Below are positions 24,901 through 32,504 of a DNA stretch of 39,007 nt, piece after piece (position 1 is the first letter of the stretch; the number at the start of each line of letters is the position of its first letter). Below the pieces are notes generated by a model that was given only the letters and a program-made list of their open reading frames with translations, searched no databases and was not told the origin of the DNA. A program made the translations under genes and the position numbers. The stretch spans positions 23,001-62,007 of the forward strand of contig JAQVYC010000002.1 in assembly GCA_028708805.1 (NCBI GenBank), read 5' to 3'. Source of the stretch: Clostridia bacterium. GTDB taxonomy: Bacteria > Bacillota > Clostridia > Christensenellales > UBA1242.

Positions 24901-25280
24901 TTGATGGCAAAATTATATTAAAAAATGAAGAAACTGGTATCTACTCACTTAAATCTGGAACAACATTTACAATCACAGTTAAAAACACATCTACAAAAAT
25001 AGAAGTTGAAAGCGACTTTGAATTTGATGAAACTGACATGAGATTCCAATACACAATACCAACAGCAGGAAGTTATACAGTTACAATTGAAGTTGCAGAT
25101 ACAGCTGGCAAAATTAAAACATCAACTCATAATTTTACTGTTAGCGCTGATTCTAACGCAGGAATGTCTGCTCAAGAAATTTTAGGAACAGTTTTAATTA
25201 TAGTTTCAGTTTTACTTCTTGGCGGAGTTATAACTTACTTTATAGTATCTAAAAAGAATCTTGAAAAGAAGTATAAATAA
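21921..25280 (+). CDS. Large Ig-like repeat surface protein
   Basis: A 1119-residue exported protein. A signal peptide (about 1-33) is followed by a long beta-rich ectodomain, then one membrane helix (about 1088-1109) and a basic tail (SKKNLEKKYK). There is no LPxTG sorting motif, so it is anchored by the helix. The ectodomain has about eight Ig-like modules. Each ends in a strand of the form G-x-Y-x-(I/V/M)-(S/T)-Y, near residues 94, 207, 319, 489, 718, 817, 932 and 1050 (for example GTYIISY, GIYTISY, GDYIITY). Openers such as DTIAPETVV, DAPTVKF and EPPVLDI resemble HYR/Ig modules. Adhesion or a cell-wall scaffold role is likely. CAGGAG precedes the ATG. Confidence 0.85.
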   Translation: MKKFIKKFSLIMALVMCLGLGYPALTPLRVSAEETAFDVVVPGIIIENFKNTATKGAQYIIPQGTVGAETATITVTNPIGEAVEDIANFIPDMAGTYIISYTHGAHATDLTLDVSGVATGTEITFEKNSKYIVPSIINPEHQDDGLRITLPNPSVVDSNGDIINAAVVTVTVAFSGESTDYSFLLDEVTGDNNEKFDVLELDPNASGIYTISYKYKNGDTLLASAYKTIQADVNYNNDFEYTYDYEASLPSTAEIGVSKKLPTISATTKIKNKDTKIEAFYTVKAQLTTGAQTVYNLGDDTAVITQKDGAYYFTPILNGDYIITYTVKNFFNNEPTVSSTSFQIENVKDTIAPETVVVMPYTEEDFNEKGVLTDYIIANEAIANNTIDENILLFPIYANDAANGIVEDNLTLYRTLKKQPNTTIFDERTDITDENANGKILVFNSNLDITGEPTHIVLTVNINGIADEITESQIYVVSEYTSEDKLLNGTYTMTYIANDKAGNGEKYPTPYTMVVDSDFEDIDAPTVKFAENLPTAVFLDTEVSFKAPTATDKDKKDTRLSVYITYKTIDNGIESAEIRADAEESLISYNSKADTYSFTITDVDTSKIIIIANSQDNSGNLGTTEQEVIILNTGDNAPTTISNVNTSTTQDESELVNGNNILLPTVIYGDDLIDYLNVEILVENNGVNYTAYDAKRIRNYTANTLTVSDAYFCANTSGEYFVTYISTDAGNNKTILVFSVTIGINVGIMNFEFTGLPSQINNGSAEKGESVRLEIPNLDLGSATAEYEIENGTYYLDITGSNYNLSGNYYFTPNEVGTYTIQYKANIVNILSQELLKEVVSDVYSIEVVDTNGPIFDNEDVIYIENYFADYNAQGVKKGDNITIPLPSLYSDVVRETSTVTISTSTGGTTTIDLSKEDDIIRLTDYKFNRNDTYTITYNLLDEFGNKTSKAFTLDVGDVEPPVLDIDDKIFADEYSINQKIEIDLSKISATDNVDGKIILKNEETGIYSLKSGTTFTITVKNTSTKIEVESDFEFDETDMRFQYTIPTAGSYTVTIEVADTAGKIKTSTHNFTVSADSNAGMSAQEILGTVLIIVSVLLLGGVITYFIVSKKNLEKKYK

Positions 25281-25308
25281 CCTTTACTAGAAGATTTAAT
25301 TATAGCTT

Positions 25309-25340
25309 AAAAAATCCACTCTTAATGGTGGATTTTTTTT
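25309..25340 (+). terminator. Terminator of the surface protein gene
   Basis: AAAAAATCCAC (25309-25319) pairs with GTGGATTTTTT (25328-25338) around an 8-nt loop and is followed by T-rich sequence. Confidence 0.9.
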
Positions 25341-25455
25341 GCTTTTTTATTAACGAAAGAAATAAAATAGATTGAATTTTTGCACACTAAAACAAAGAAA
25401 GACTCAATTTGCAACTTATCTTATAAATTTAATTAAAAAGTCAATAATAAATATT

Positions 25456-25827
25456 ATGTTAGATAATCGGTCTAAGCTTGTTTTAAAACATTTGGTTAAA
25501 GAATGTTCGGATGGCTCTTATAAAATTATTGAAGCCGAAGACATTCTTTCTGTCTTACCTAATAAGTTCAATGCTGATAAGGAAATAATTTCTCAAATTA
25601 TTAGGCATTTGGAAAATGGCGAATATGTGTCTGTTAAATATTCAGACGATTATCAATTTTGCTTATGCCCCTTACCTTTCGGTCGGCAGTTTATTGAAAC
25701 TGATGAAATGCAGAATAAAAACAAAAAATCTATGAAAAACATAGGTGCTAGAATTTATCTATATGCTTTTATTAGTGCATTAATAGGTTCTCTTCTGGGA
25801 ACACTTATTTATAATTTAATTTGGTAG
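25456..25827 (+). CDS. Small membrane-anchored protein with winged-helix-like domain (paralog A)
   Basis: A 123-residue protein of unknown function. Residues 1-75 look helical with a beta-hairpin (NGEYVSVKYSDDYQFCLCPL), like a winged helix. A basic linker (NKNKKSMKN) is followed by one C-terminal membrane helix (about 98-119), giving tail-anchored topology. I start at ATG 25456 because the paralog begins at the same point (MLDNRSK versus MLEKKEK). The TTG 28 codons upstream has no support. No clear Shine-Dalgarno is visible. Confidence 0.65.
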   Translation: MLDNRSKLVLKHLVKECSDGSYKIIEAEDILSVLPNKFNADKEIISQIIRHLENGEYVSVKYSDDYQFCLCPLPFGRQFIETDEMQNKNKKSMKNIGARIYLYAFISALIGSLLGTLIYNLIW

Positions 25828-25905
25828 TAATGAGTTTATTATTGAGATTAAAAAAATTAAGCCTAGTTATTTTAAATTAATCGAAGCTTTGAGCAATGCT
25901 AACTT

Positions 25906-25934
25906 TTGATTTATTTAAACTTAACCTTTATAAA
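25906..25934 (+). promoter_or_regulatory. Promoter giving a (nearly) leaderless mRNA for paralog B
   Basis: TTGATT (25906-25911), 17 nt and TATAAA (25929-25934), then 8 nt to the ATG. The -35 and spacing equal those of the GNAT-like and lepB promoters. Confidence 0.6.
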
Positions 25935-25942
25935 GTTTTATT

Positions 25943-26302
25943 ATGTTAGAAAAAAAAGAAAAAATGGTTATGCTGTTTCTAAGTGAGGTATGTTCTGGAA
26001 AGAAGTCATATCTTATTTCTGCTGACCAAATTGCAGAATACCTTTCTAGAAAATATGTTCTTTCTATTGCTGAGTTAGATGAAATAATGTTAATGTTAAG
26101 TAAAGACAACTATATAGATTTAGTTTTCAGTGATGGAAAAAAGGGCTATTTTTACTGTATTTCTTTAAAAAACAAAGGCTTGACCTTTAAAAAAGATTTA
26201 ATAAAACATAGAAAAGAATTAGTTATGCTAGTTTTAAGAACACTAGGTATTACAATTTTAAGTTTTATAGTAGGCTTAATATTAAGGGCAATTTTTAATT
26301 AA
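25943..26302 (+). CDS. Small membrane-anchored protein with winged-helix-like domain (paralog B)
   Basis: A 119-residue protein clearly related to the preceding gene. Both start with ML plus charged residues, and share EC/VC-S-G/GK, a helix with I-x-x-x-L, a (N/D)xxYVxVxxSD hairpin, a basic linker and a C-terminal membrane helix (here about 95-116, LGITILSFIVGLILRAIF). The predicted topology is a cytosolic helical or winged-helix domain tethered to the membrane. There is no Shine-Dalgarno before the ATG; a promoter 8 nt upstream suggests a leaderless message. Function is unknown; a membrane-tethered regulator is one possibility. Confidence 0.7.
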   Translation: MLEKKEKMVMLFLSEVCSGKKSYLISADQIAEYLSRKYVLSIAELDEIMLMLSKDNYIDLVFSDGKKGYFYCISLKNKGLTFKKDLIKHRKELVMLVLRTLGITILSFIVGLILRAIFN

Positions 26303-26312
26303 AACTTTTATT

Positions 26313-26346
26313 AAAAAAGATACTTTCTTAATAAAATATCTTTTTT
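26313..26346. terminator. Bidirectional terminator between paralog B and nifJ
   Basis: AAAAAAGATA (26313-26322) and TATCTTTTTT (26337-26346) pair perfectly over a 14-nt loop, with T-runs on both strands. Confidence 0.85.
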
Positions 26347-26351
26347 TTATT

Positions 26352-29300
26352 TTAATCGTTTATAAGATTCAAGCGTTGTTTTAATCGCTTATATCGGATT
26401 TCTGCATCTTTTGCACTTTGCTTAAACAACTCTTTCGCCATCTCTGGATTTTGCTTTGCAACGGAAGAATATCTGCTTTCGCCCATTAAAAATTCTTCGT
26501 AATTTAAATGTGGCTCTCTACTGTCTAACGCAAACTTAATTTCTGCATTCGGATTAAACCTGTATAAAAACCAATAACCACTATCAACTGCCCGTTTCAT
26601 CTCTAAAAATGTGTTGCTCATATTATATCCGTGATTTACACAAGGCGAATAGGCAATTATTAGGCTCGGACCTTTATGTTTTTCTGCTTCCTTAAATGCC
26701 TTTATGCACTGAACCATATCAGCTCCCATTGAAACACTTGCAACATATGCATTTGGATAGTTCATTGCCAACGCTCCTAAATCTTTTTTGCTTGTCATTT
26801 TACCACTTGCCGCAAATTTTGCATAGGCTCCTTTTGGAGTGCTTTTAGACGATTGTCCGCCTGTGTTAGAATAAACCTCTGTATCTAAAACCAAGATATT
26901 AACATCTTCCTCAGAGGCTAAAATATGGTCTAGCCCCCCATATCCAATATCATAAGCCCAACCATCTCCGCCAATCATCCAAACTGATTTTTTTGCTAGA
27001 TAATCTTTATTCTCAGATATGTTTTTCAGTAAATCATTTTTATTTTTATCAGAATTTTTTGATACTTCACTTTCTAATAATTGGGTTAATTCCTCTACTT
27101 CTTTTTTATTTAAGATGTTTGGATTTTCCAGCCAGTTCTTTAATTGATTTTTTAAATCTATATTTATATCATCTATTTCAAGCAACAATTCAATATTGTT
27201 TTTTAGGTTTTCTTTTATGGCATTTATTCCAAGTTTAATGCCGTAACCAAATTCAGCATTATTTTCAAATAAGCTGTTTGCCCATGCTGGCCCGCAACCG
27301 TTTTCATCTTTGGTATAAGGACAAGCAGGCGCAGAACCGCCATAAATGCTTGAACAACCTGTTGCGTTAGCAATTATCATACTGTCGCCAAATAAGCAAG
27401 TTGCAAGGCGAATATAAGGAGTTTCACCACAACCTCCGCAAGCATAATTATATTCAAAATATGAGGTTAAAAATTGCAAGCCTTTTGGTATATCTGTTGA
27501 AAATGCTTTTTCTTGTTTTAACGACTTGCTAAATTCATAATTTTTCTTTTCTGCATCTAATATGTCGGTGGTAAGCACCATATCTAATGCCTTACCTTTT
27601 GCAGGACAAACACTTTCGCAAACCCCGCAACCAGTACAATCTAATGGACTAAGTTGAATTTTATATTGATGATTAGGCAAACCCAAAGCATCTTTCGTTA
27701 CAAAACTTTCTGGCTTTGAAGTTCCATTTTTTTCATCTTCATTTTCTAGATTTTCGTTTTTTACAAGCACAGCCCTTAACGCCGAATGCGGACAAGACAT
27801 AACACAAAATCCACATTGAATACAGTTGTCTTCTTTCCAGCTTGGACATTTAAGAGCAATTCCCCTTTTTTCGAATTTGGTTGTACCTGTTGGCACACTA
27901 CCATCTGCTGAAAAACTGGAAACTGGTAATTTAGCACCTTCTAAATCATTAATAGGCTTGATAAACTTATTAAAATATTCATCAGTGTTTTGTTTGCTCT
28001 CATCGTATTTTTGTCCTTCAAGACTTTGCACATCTATTTCAATAATATCAGAAAAACCTTTATCAATTGCCATTATGTTTTTATTAACAATACTTTCGCC
28101 TTTATGCCCGTAAGTGTTTTGAATTGCCGTTTTTAAACTATTATAAATTAGTTCTCGGTCAAGAATTTGAGTAATTTTAAAGAATGCACTTTGCATTATT
28201 ACATTAATTTTATTTCCTAGCCCACAATCATTTGCAATCTTTTGAGCATTAATCACATAAAACTTTGCGTTTCGTTCTTTTAAAATATCAACAAAATGTT
28301 TTGGCAACTTCTCGCTTAAACTAGCTTCATCTAAAACAGTATTTAATAAAACTGTGCCATTCTTTTTTAAATTTTCTATTAAATTATATCTTGCCACAAA
28401 ACTATAATTATGAATGGCAATGAAATCTGGCTCTGTTATTAAATATGTTGATTTTATAGGATTTTCACTTATTCGCAAATGCGAAATTGTTATGCTCCCA
28501 GATTTTTTAGAATCATATTCGAAAAAGCCCTGCGTAAAAAAGTTTGTATGTTCTCCAATAATTTTAATACTATTTTTATTGGCACTTACAGTACCATCAC
28601 TACCTAAACCGTAAAACTTTAAGCAGGTGGTATTTATTTGAGGAAGTTTGAAATCGGTAAGTGGCAATGAAAGATTTGTAACATCATCATTAATTCCTAC
28701 GGTAAAGCCATTTATTGAATTTTCAATTTTTAAATTATCGAAAACTGCTTTGACGCAATCAGGAGTAAACTCCTTGCTTCCGAGTCCATATCTACCGCCC
28801 AAAATCTTAATGTTTTTATTTAAGTTATTTAAACCATTTTCCGCAATGGCACTTAACACATCTGTATATAAAGGTTCGCCAACAGCTCCGCTTTCTTTTG
28901 TACGGTCTAAAACTGCAATTTGTTTAACTGTTTTCGGAATCGCATTAATTAAAGCTTGGGCGTTAAATGGTCTATATAACCTTACTTTGATTAAGCCGAA
29001 TTTATTGCCTTGATTATTTAAATAATCAATTGTTTCTTCTGCCGTCAAAGCTCCACTACCCATCATAATTATAATTTGTTCGGCATTAGCATCACCATAA
29101 TATTCAAATGGCTTATAATATCTTCTACTTACATCACCTACAAGTTTCATTGCCTTTTCAACTTCATCGTAAACATTTGCATAATAAGAATTACATGCTT
29201 CACGGTTTTGGAAAAATATATCAGGATTTTGTGCCGTACCTTTTTGTATTGGCTTTAAAGGATTTAAACTTCGTCTTTTAAACTCAGCCACTTTATCAAA

Positions 29301-29906
29301 TGGAAATATTTTCCTGATATCGCTTTCACTTATTTCTTCAATCTTTTGTACTTCGTGTGATGTCCTGAAACCGTCAAAAAAGTGCAAAAAGGGCAAACTT
29401 GCATTTAATGAAGCAATGTGAGCCACTAGTGCTAAATCTTGGGCTTCTTGAACACTGTTAGAACAAAGCAAATTAAACCCAGTTGTGCGAACTGCCATAA
29501 CATCCGAATGGTCGCCAAAAATGGAAAGAGCATGCGTTGCAATGGCACGGGCAGAAACATGAAAAACTGTTGGCAAAAGTTCGCCAGAAATTTTATACAT
29601 TGTAGGAATCATTAAAAGCAATCCTTGGCTTGCTGTAAATGTTGTTGACAATGCCCCTGCACTTAAACTTCCGTGCAATGCCCCTGCTGCTCCGGCTTCG
29701 CTTTGTAATTCTCGCACAAGCAAGGAATTACCATATATGTTTTTCTTTCCTTTAAAAACCCACTCATCGCAGTTTTCAGCCATTGCCGATGACGGAGTTA
29801 TTGGATATATCTCGGCAACTTCACTTAAAAAGTATGCTATCCTAGAAGCAGCGGTATTGCCGTCTACATTAATTATTTTTTTTGTTGAATTTGATTTATT
29901 TGTCAA
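26352..29906 (-). CDS. nifJ: Pyruvate:ferredoxin (flavodoxin) oxidoreductase
   Basis: The enzyme splits pyruvate to acetyl-CoA, CO2 and reduced ferredoxin, the core of anaerobic pyruvate metabolism. It is a single 1184-residue chain with all fused domains in order. The N-terminal domain has YPITPSSAMAE; the gamma region follows, with GSGALTAEETIDYL. A ferredoxin domain carries two [4Fe-4S] motifs (CIQCGFCVMSCP and CTGCGVCESVCP), and the TPP domain has YACGGCGETPY, GGDGWAYDIGYGG and DTEVYSNTGGQ. The start is TTG, fixed by AGGAG 6 nt upstream. It stands alone with its own strong promoter. Confidence 0.97.
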   Translation of the reverse strand: MTNKSNSTKKIINVDGNTAASRIAYFLSEVAEIYPITPSSAMAENCDEWVFKGKKNIYGNSLLVRELQSEAGAAGALHGSLSAGALSTTFTASQGLLLMIPTMYKISGELLPTVFHVSARAIATHALSIFGDHSDVMAVRTTGFNLLCSNSVQEAQDLALVAHIASLNASLPFLHFFDGFRTSHEVQKIEEISESDIRKIFPFDKVAEFKRRSLNPLKPIQKGTAQNPDIFFQNREACNSYYANVYDEVEKAMKLVGDVSRRYYKPFEYYGDANAEQIIIMMGSGALTAEETIDYLNNQGNKFGLIKVRLYRPFNAQALINAIPKTVKQIAVLDRTKESGAVGEPLYTDVLSAIAENGLNNLNKNIKILGGRYGLGSKEFTPDCVKAVFDNLKIENSINGFTVGINDDVTNLSLPLTDFKLPQINTTCLKFYGLGSDGTVSANKNSIKIIGEHTNFFTQGFFEYDSKKSGSITISHLRISENPIKSTYLITEPDFIAIHNYSFVARYNLIENLKKNGTVLLNTVLDEASLSEKLPKHFVDILKERNAKFYVINAQKIANDCGLGNKINVIMQSAFFKITQILDRELIYNSLKTAIQNTYGHKGESIVNKNIMAIDKGFSDIIEIDVQSLEGQKYDESKQNTDEYFNKFIKPINDLEGAKLPVSSFSADGSVPTGTTKFEKRGIALKCPSWKEDNCIQCGFCVMSCPHSALRAVLVKNENLENEDEKNGTSKPESFVTKDALGLPNHQYKIQLSPLDCTGCGVCESVCPAKGKALDMVLTTDILDAEKKNYEFSKSLKQEKAFSTDIPKGLQFLTSYFEYNYACGGCGETPYIRLATCLFGDSMIIANATGCSSIYGGSAPACPYTKDENGCGPAWANSLFENNAEFGYGIKLGINAIKENLKNNIELLLEIDDINIDLKNQLKNWLENPNILNKKEVEELTQLLESEVSKNSDKNKNDLLKNISENKDYLAKKSVWMIGGDGWAYDIGYGGLDHILASEEDVNILVLDTEVYSNTGGQSSKSTPKGAYAKFAASGKMTSKKDLGALAMNYPNAYVASVSMGADMVQCIKAFKEAEKHKGPSLIIAYSPCVNHGYNMSNTFLEMKRAVDSGYWFLYRFNPNAEIKFALDSREPHLNYEEFLMGESRYSSVAKQNPEMAKELFKQSAKDAEIRYKRLKQRLNLIND

Positions 29907-29938
29907 TTTTATCTCCTACCTTAAAATACTTTCAATTA

Positions 29939-29967
29939 ATTATATATCGACAGTCAGAAATAGTCAA
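29939..29967 (-). promoter_or_regulatory. Promoter of nifJ
   Basis: On the minus strand TTGACT (29967-29962), 17 nt and a perfect TATAAT (29944-29939). The leader is about 26 nt. Confidence 0.75.
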
Positions 29968-29994
29968 ACATAGATTAAAATGTTTTAAATTTAT

Positions 29995-30022
29995 TTGAAA
30001 GCTGTCTAAATAGTGCTATAAT
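29995..30022 (+). promoter_or_regulatory. Promoter giving a leaderless truA mRNA
   Basis: TTGAAA (29995-30000), 16 nt and a perfect TATAAT (30017-30022), then 6 nt to the truA ATG. No room is left for a ribosome binding site. Confidence 0.65.
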
Positions 30023-30028
30023 GTTAGT

Positions 30029-30763
30029 ATGAAAAGATTATGTTTAACAATTCAATATAATGGTAAAAACTTTTCGGGATGGCAAATTCAAAACAATGAA
30101 CGCACGGTTCAAAGTGTTTTAGAGAAAAAAATTTCTAGTTTGTTAAAAGAAGATATAAACTTATATGCAAGTGGTCGAACTGACTCAGGCGTGCATGCTT
30201 ATAATCAGATAGCGCACTTTGATACGGAATCTAATTTTGATATGAAGAAATTAGCATTTGCTATAAATTTTGGTCTTGAAGATGATGTTCGTGTGCTTGA
30301 AGCAAGAGAAGTTGCAAGCTCTTTTCATTCTAGATATTCCGCTAAAAAGAAAACTTACATTTATAAAATTTATATAAGCAACATACTCAAACCGCTTAAA
30401 AATGGTCTAGTTGTTCAAATCAAATATAACTTAGACATTAAAAAAATTAAGTTGGCAATGGAATATTTTATAGGTACACATAATTTTTTTGCATTTAGTG
30501 CAAGCGGTTCGAATGTAAAAGATTTTATTCGGACAATCTATGATTTTAAACTTGAAGAGAATAACGATGAATTTTCTTTTGTTATTACTGGTAGTGGGTT
30601 TTTATATAATATGGTTAGAATAATTATAGGAACACTAATTGAGGTTGGAAAAGGAAATTTACAGCCACAGGACATTTCTCAAATTATAAAAGATAAGGAA
30701 CGAAAAAATGCAGGGCAAACAATGCCTCCTTATGGGCTTTATTTATATAAAGTTTATTATTAA
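30029..30763 (+). CDS. truA: tRNA pseudouridine(38-40) synthase
   Basis: TruA makes pseudouridine in the anticodon stem-loop of many tRNAs. The 244-residue length is normal. The catalytic Asp52 lies in ASGRTDSGVHA, and the start (LTIQYNGKNFSGWQ) and FLYNMVRIIIGTL near the C-terminus are typical. The gene has no Shine-Dalgarno; the -10 hexamer ends 6 nt before the ATG. It is divergent from nifJ and convergent with the minus-strand SDR gene. Confidence 0.96.
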   Translation: MKRLCLTIQYNGKNFSGWQIQNNERTVQSVLEKKISSLLKEDINLYASGRTDSGVHAYNQIAHFDTESNFDMKKLAFAINFGLEDDVRVLEAREVASSFHSRYSAKKKTYIYKIYISNILKPLKNGLVVQIKYNLDIKKIKLAMEYFIGTHNFFAFSASGSNVKDFIRTIYDFKLEENNDEFSFVITGSGFLYNMVRIIIGTLIEVGKGNLQPQDISQIIKDKERKNAGQTMPPYGLYLYKVYY

Positions 30764-30772
30764 TTAATTTGT

Positions 30773-31549
30773 TTAATACTTTCCACCCTTAAATTTGTTA
30801 GTTGCCTTTATAAACCAATTAAGCGGAAATATTTTATAAAGAATATATAAAAATTTATATTTCTTACCGATTATATATTGTGGTTTTAACTTTTTCTTAT
30901 TTATAATTTTAAAAACCTTACAGGAAGCATATTGCACAGACATTCTCTTACTTTCATTTTTATCTATGTTGTCTGTCGCAGACTTAATTCGATTACCATA
31001 TCTTTCATTTGTTTCAAAATTTTTAACTCTATTTTTTGTAAAACTTGTTTTAATATCCCCTGGGCAAATAGCACTAACTTGCACATTTGCATTTTTAAGT
31101 TCCATATTTAAGCAGTTAGTGAACATACTCACTGCCGATTTGCTTGCACAATACAGAGTTCGAAATGGCAATGGAAAAAAAGCACAAACTGAGCTGATAT
31201 TAATAATTTTTCCACCTTTTCTCATAAGTGGAAGAGCATTTTGAATGCAAAATAATGTTCCAAAAAAATTTACATCAAAAATCCTGCGGGCTTCTAATGC
31301 CGAAATTAATTCTGTTGCCCCCGAAATTCCATAACCTGCATTATTTAAAAGCAAGTCAATTTTATCAAACTTTTCACCAATTTCTTTGAATGCTTTTTTA
31401 ATATCATTCTCGTTAGACAAGTCGCATTTTATACCGTCCTTCTCATCAACACTTCTTGCCAAAACAATAATATTATGTCCCTGATTTTTAAATTTCAAGG
31501 TAAGCTCTTTACCTAAACCGCTTGTTCCGCCTGTTATAACTATATTCAA
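30773..31549 (-). CDS. Short-chain dehydrogenase/reductase (SDR paralog 1)
   Basis: A 258-residue classical SDR. Present are the cofactor motif TGGTSGLG, NNAG, the catalytic Ser in NISSV, and YCASK. The conserved PGDIKTSFTKNRVKN block after the active site and the C-terminal basic/hydrophobic tail (KFLYILYKIFPLNWFIK) are shared with the SDR at 31688. The tail suggests membrane association and a lipid substrate. The start is TTG with AGGGGA upstream. It faces away from its paralog. A 3-ketosphinganine reductase-like role is an inference from the neighbouring SPT-like gene. Confidence 0.85.
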   Translation of the reverse strand: MNIVITGGTSGLGKELTLKFKNQGHNIIVLARSVDEKDGIKCDLSNENDIKKAFKEIGEKFDKIDLLLNNAGYGISGATELISALEARRIFDVNFFGTLFCIQNALPLMRKGGKIINISSVCAFFPLPFRTLYCASKSAVSMFTNCLNMELKNANVQVSAICPGDIKTSFTKNRVKNFETNERYGNRIKSATDNIDKNESKRMSVQYASCKVFKIINKKKLKPQYIIGKKYKFLYILYKIFPLNWFIKATNKFKGGKY

Positions 31550-31574
31550 TTTTATCCCCTATTTATATATTTAA

Positions 31575-31603
31575 AGTTTAGTGTAAAATTTAAGTATTGT
31601 CAA
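31575..31603 (-). promoter_or_regulatory. Promoter of SDR paralog 1
   Basis: On the minus strand TTGACA (31603-31598), 17 nt and TAAACT (31580-31575). Confidence 0.55.
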
Positions 31604-31621
31604 TAAATATCATTAAATATA

Positions 31622-31650
31622 TTGACTTTATACCTTTTTGGTTGTAAACT
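31622..31650 (+). promoter_or_regulatory. Promoter of the SDR paralog 2-SPT transcript
   Basis: TTGACT (31622-31627), 17 nt and TAAACT (31645-31650). The -10 is the same unusual hexamer as in the divergent promoter. Confidence 0.5.
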
Positions 31651-31687
31651 AAATTAATATTCGTAAACAAAATTAAGGAGTTTTAAT

Positions 31688-32473
31688 TTGATTGTTATAA
31701 TCACAGGAGCAAGTAGCGGAATCGGGCTTGCAACAGCCAATTTCTTAACGGAGAAAGGTTACAAGGTTTACGGACTTTCTAGAAGATTACCTGAAAACAG
31801 TAAATTTGAAAATCTTTCATGTGACATCACAGATTATGATGCTGTTTTGCAAAAACTAAATTACATATTTGAAAAAGAAGGCAAGATTGATGTGCTTATA
31901 AACAATGCTGGAATGGGTATTGCAGGGGCAATTGAGCATACAGAAAATGAAAATATTCAAAAGATTTTTGACTTGAATATTCTAGCAGTAATAAATTGCA
32001 GTAAGCTGGTTGTTCCTTTTATGCGTGCAGGCGGTGGCGGAAAAATTATAAATATTAGTTCTGTTGCTGGTGTAATTCCTATTCCATTTCAAACATGTTA
32101 CTCGGTAACCAAATCCGCAGTGGATATGTTTTCAATGGCGTTCGGATTAGAGGTGAAAGATTTTAAAATACAACTAACATCTATAATGCCTGGTGACACA
32201 AAATCTAGCTTTGTAGATAACCGTGTTAAAAATAAATTGCTTGAAGACGAAAATTATAAAACCAGAATTGAGTCCTCCATCAAAAAAATGGAAAAAGACG
32301 AAAGAAAAGGAATGAGCCCGCTTTGTGTTAGTAAAGTAATTTATAAAACTATAAGAAAAAAGAAATCACCATCTAGAATAACAGTCGGATTTAACTACAA
32401 ATTGATAGTTTTTTTAAGCAAAATTTTACCAAGAAAATTTATGCTCTATGTTATTAAAAAAATCTACGGGTAA
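31688..32473 (+). CDS. Short-chain dehydrogenase/reductase (SDR paralog 2), candidate 3-ketosphinganine reductase
   Basis: A 261-residue classical SDR with TGASSGIG, NNAG, catalytic Ser in NISSV and YSVTK. It shares the PGDTKSSFVDNRVKN block, the K-rich RKKKSPSR region and a hydrophobic/basic C-terminal tail (LIVFLSKILPRKFMLYVIKK) with the divergent SDR; I estimate about 40% identity. The start is TTG with AAGGAG at good spacing. The SPT-like gene begins 31 nt after its stop, so they are co-transcribed. Reducing the 3-keto product of that enzyme is the simplest proposed job. Another oxidoreductase role cannot be excluded. Confidence 0.85.
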   Translation: MIVIITGASSGIGLATANFLTEKGYKVYGLSRRLPENSKFENLSCDITDYDAVLQKLNYIFEKEGKIDVLINNAGMGIAGAIEHTENENIQKIFDLNILAVINCSKLVVPFMRAGGGGKIINISSVAGVIPIPFQTCYSVTKSAVDMFSMAFGLEVKDFKIQLTSIMPGDTKSSFVDNRVKNKLLEDENYKTRIESSIKKMEKDERKGMSPLCVSKVIYKTIRKKKSPSRITVGFNYKLIVFLSKILPRKFMLYVIKKIYG

Positions 32474-32504
32474 ATAAAAATGATTATTCATAAAGGAGAA
32501 TAAA

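Noticed and set aside
25372-25455. TTG-started extension of the 123-residue protein
   Set aside because: It has no ribosome binding site, and the paralog starts at the equivalent of ATG 25456.
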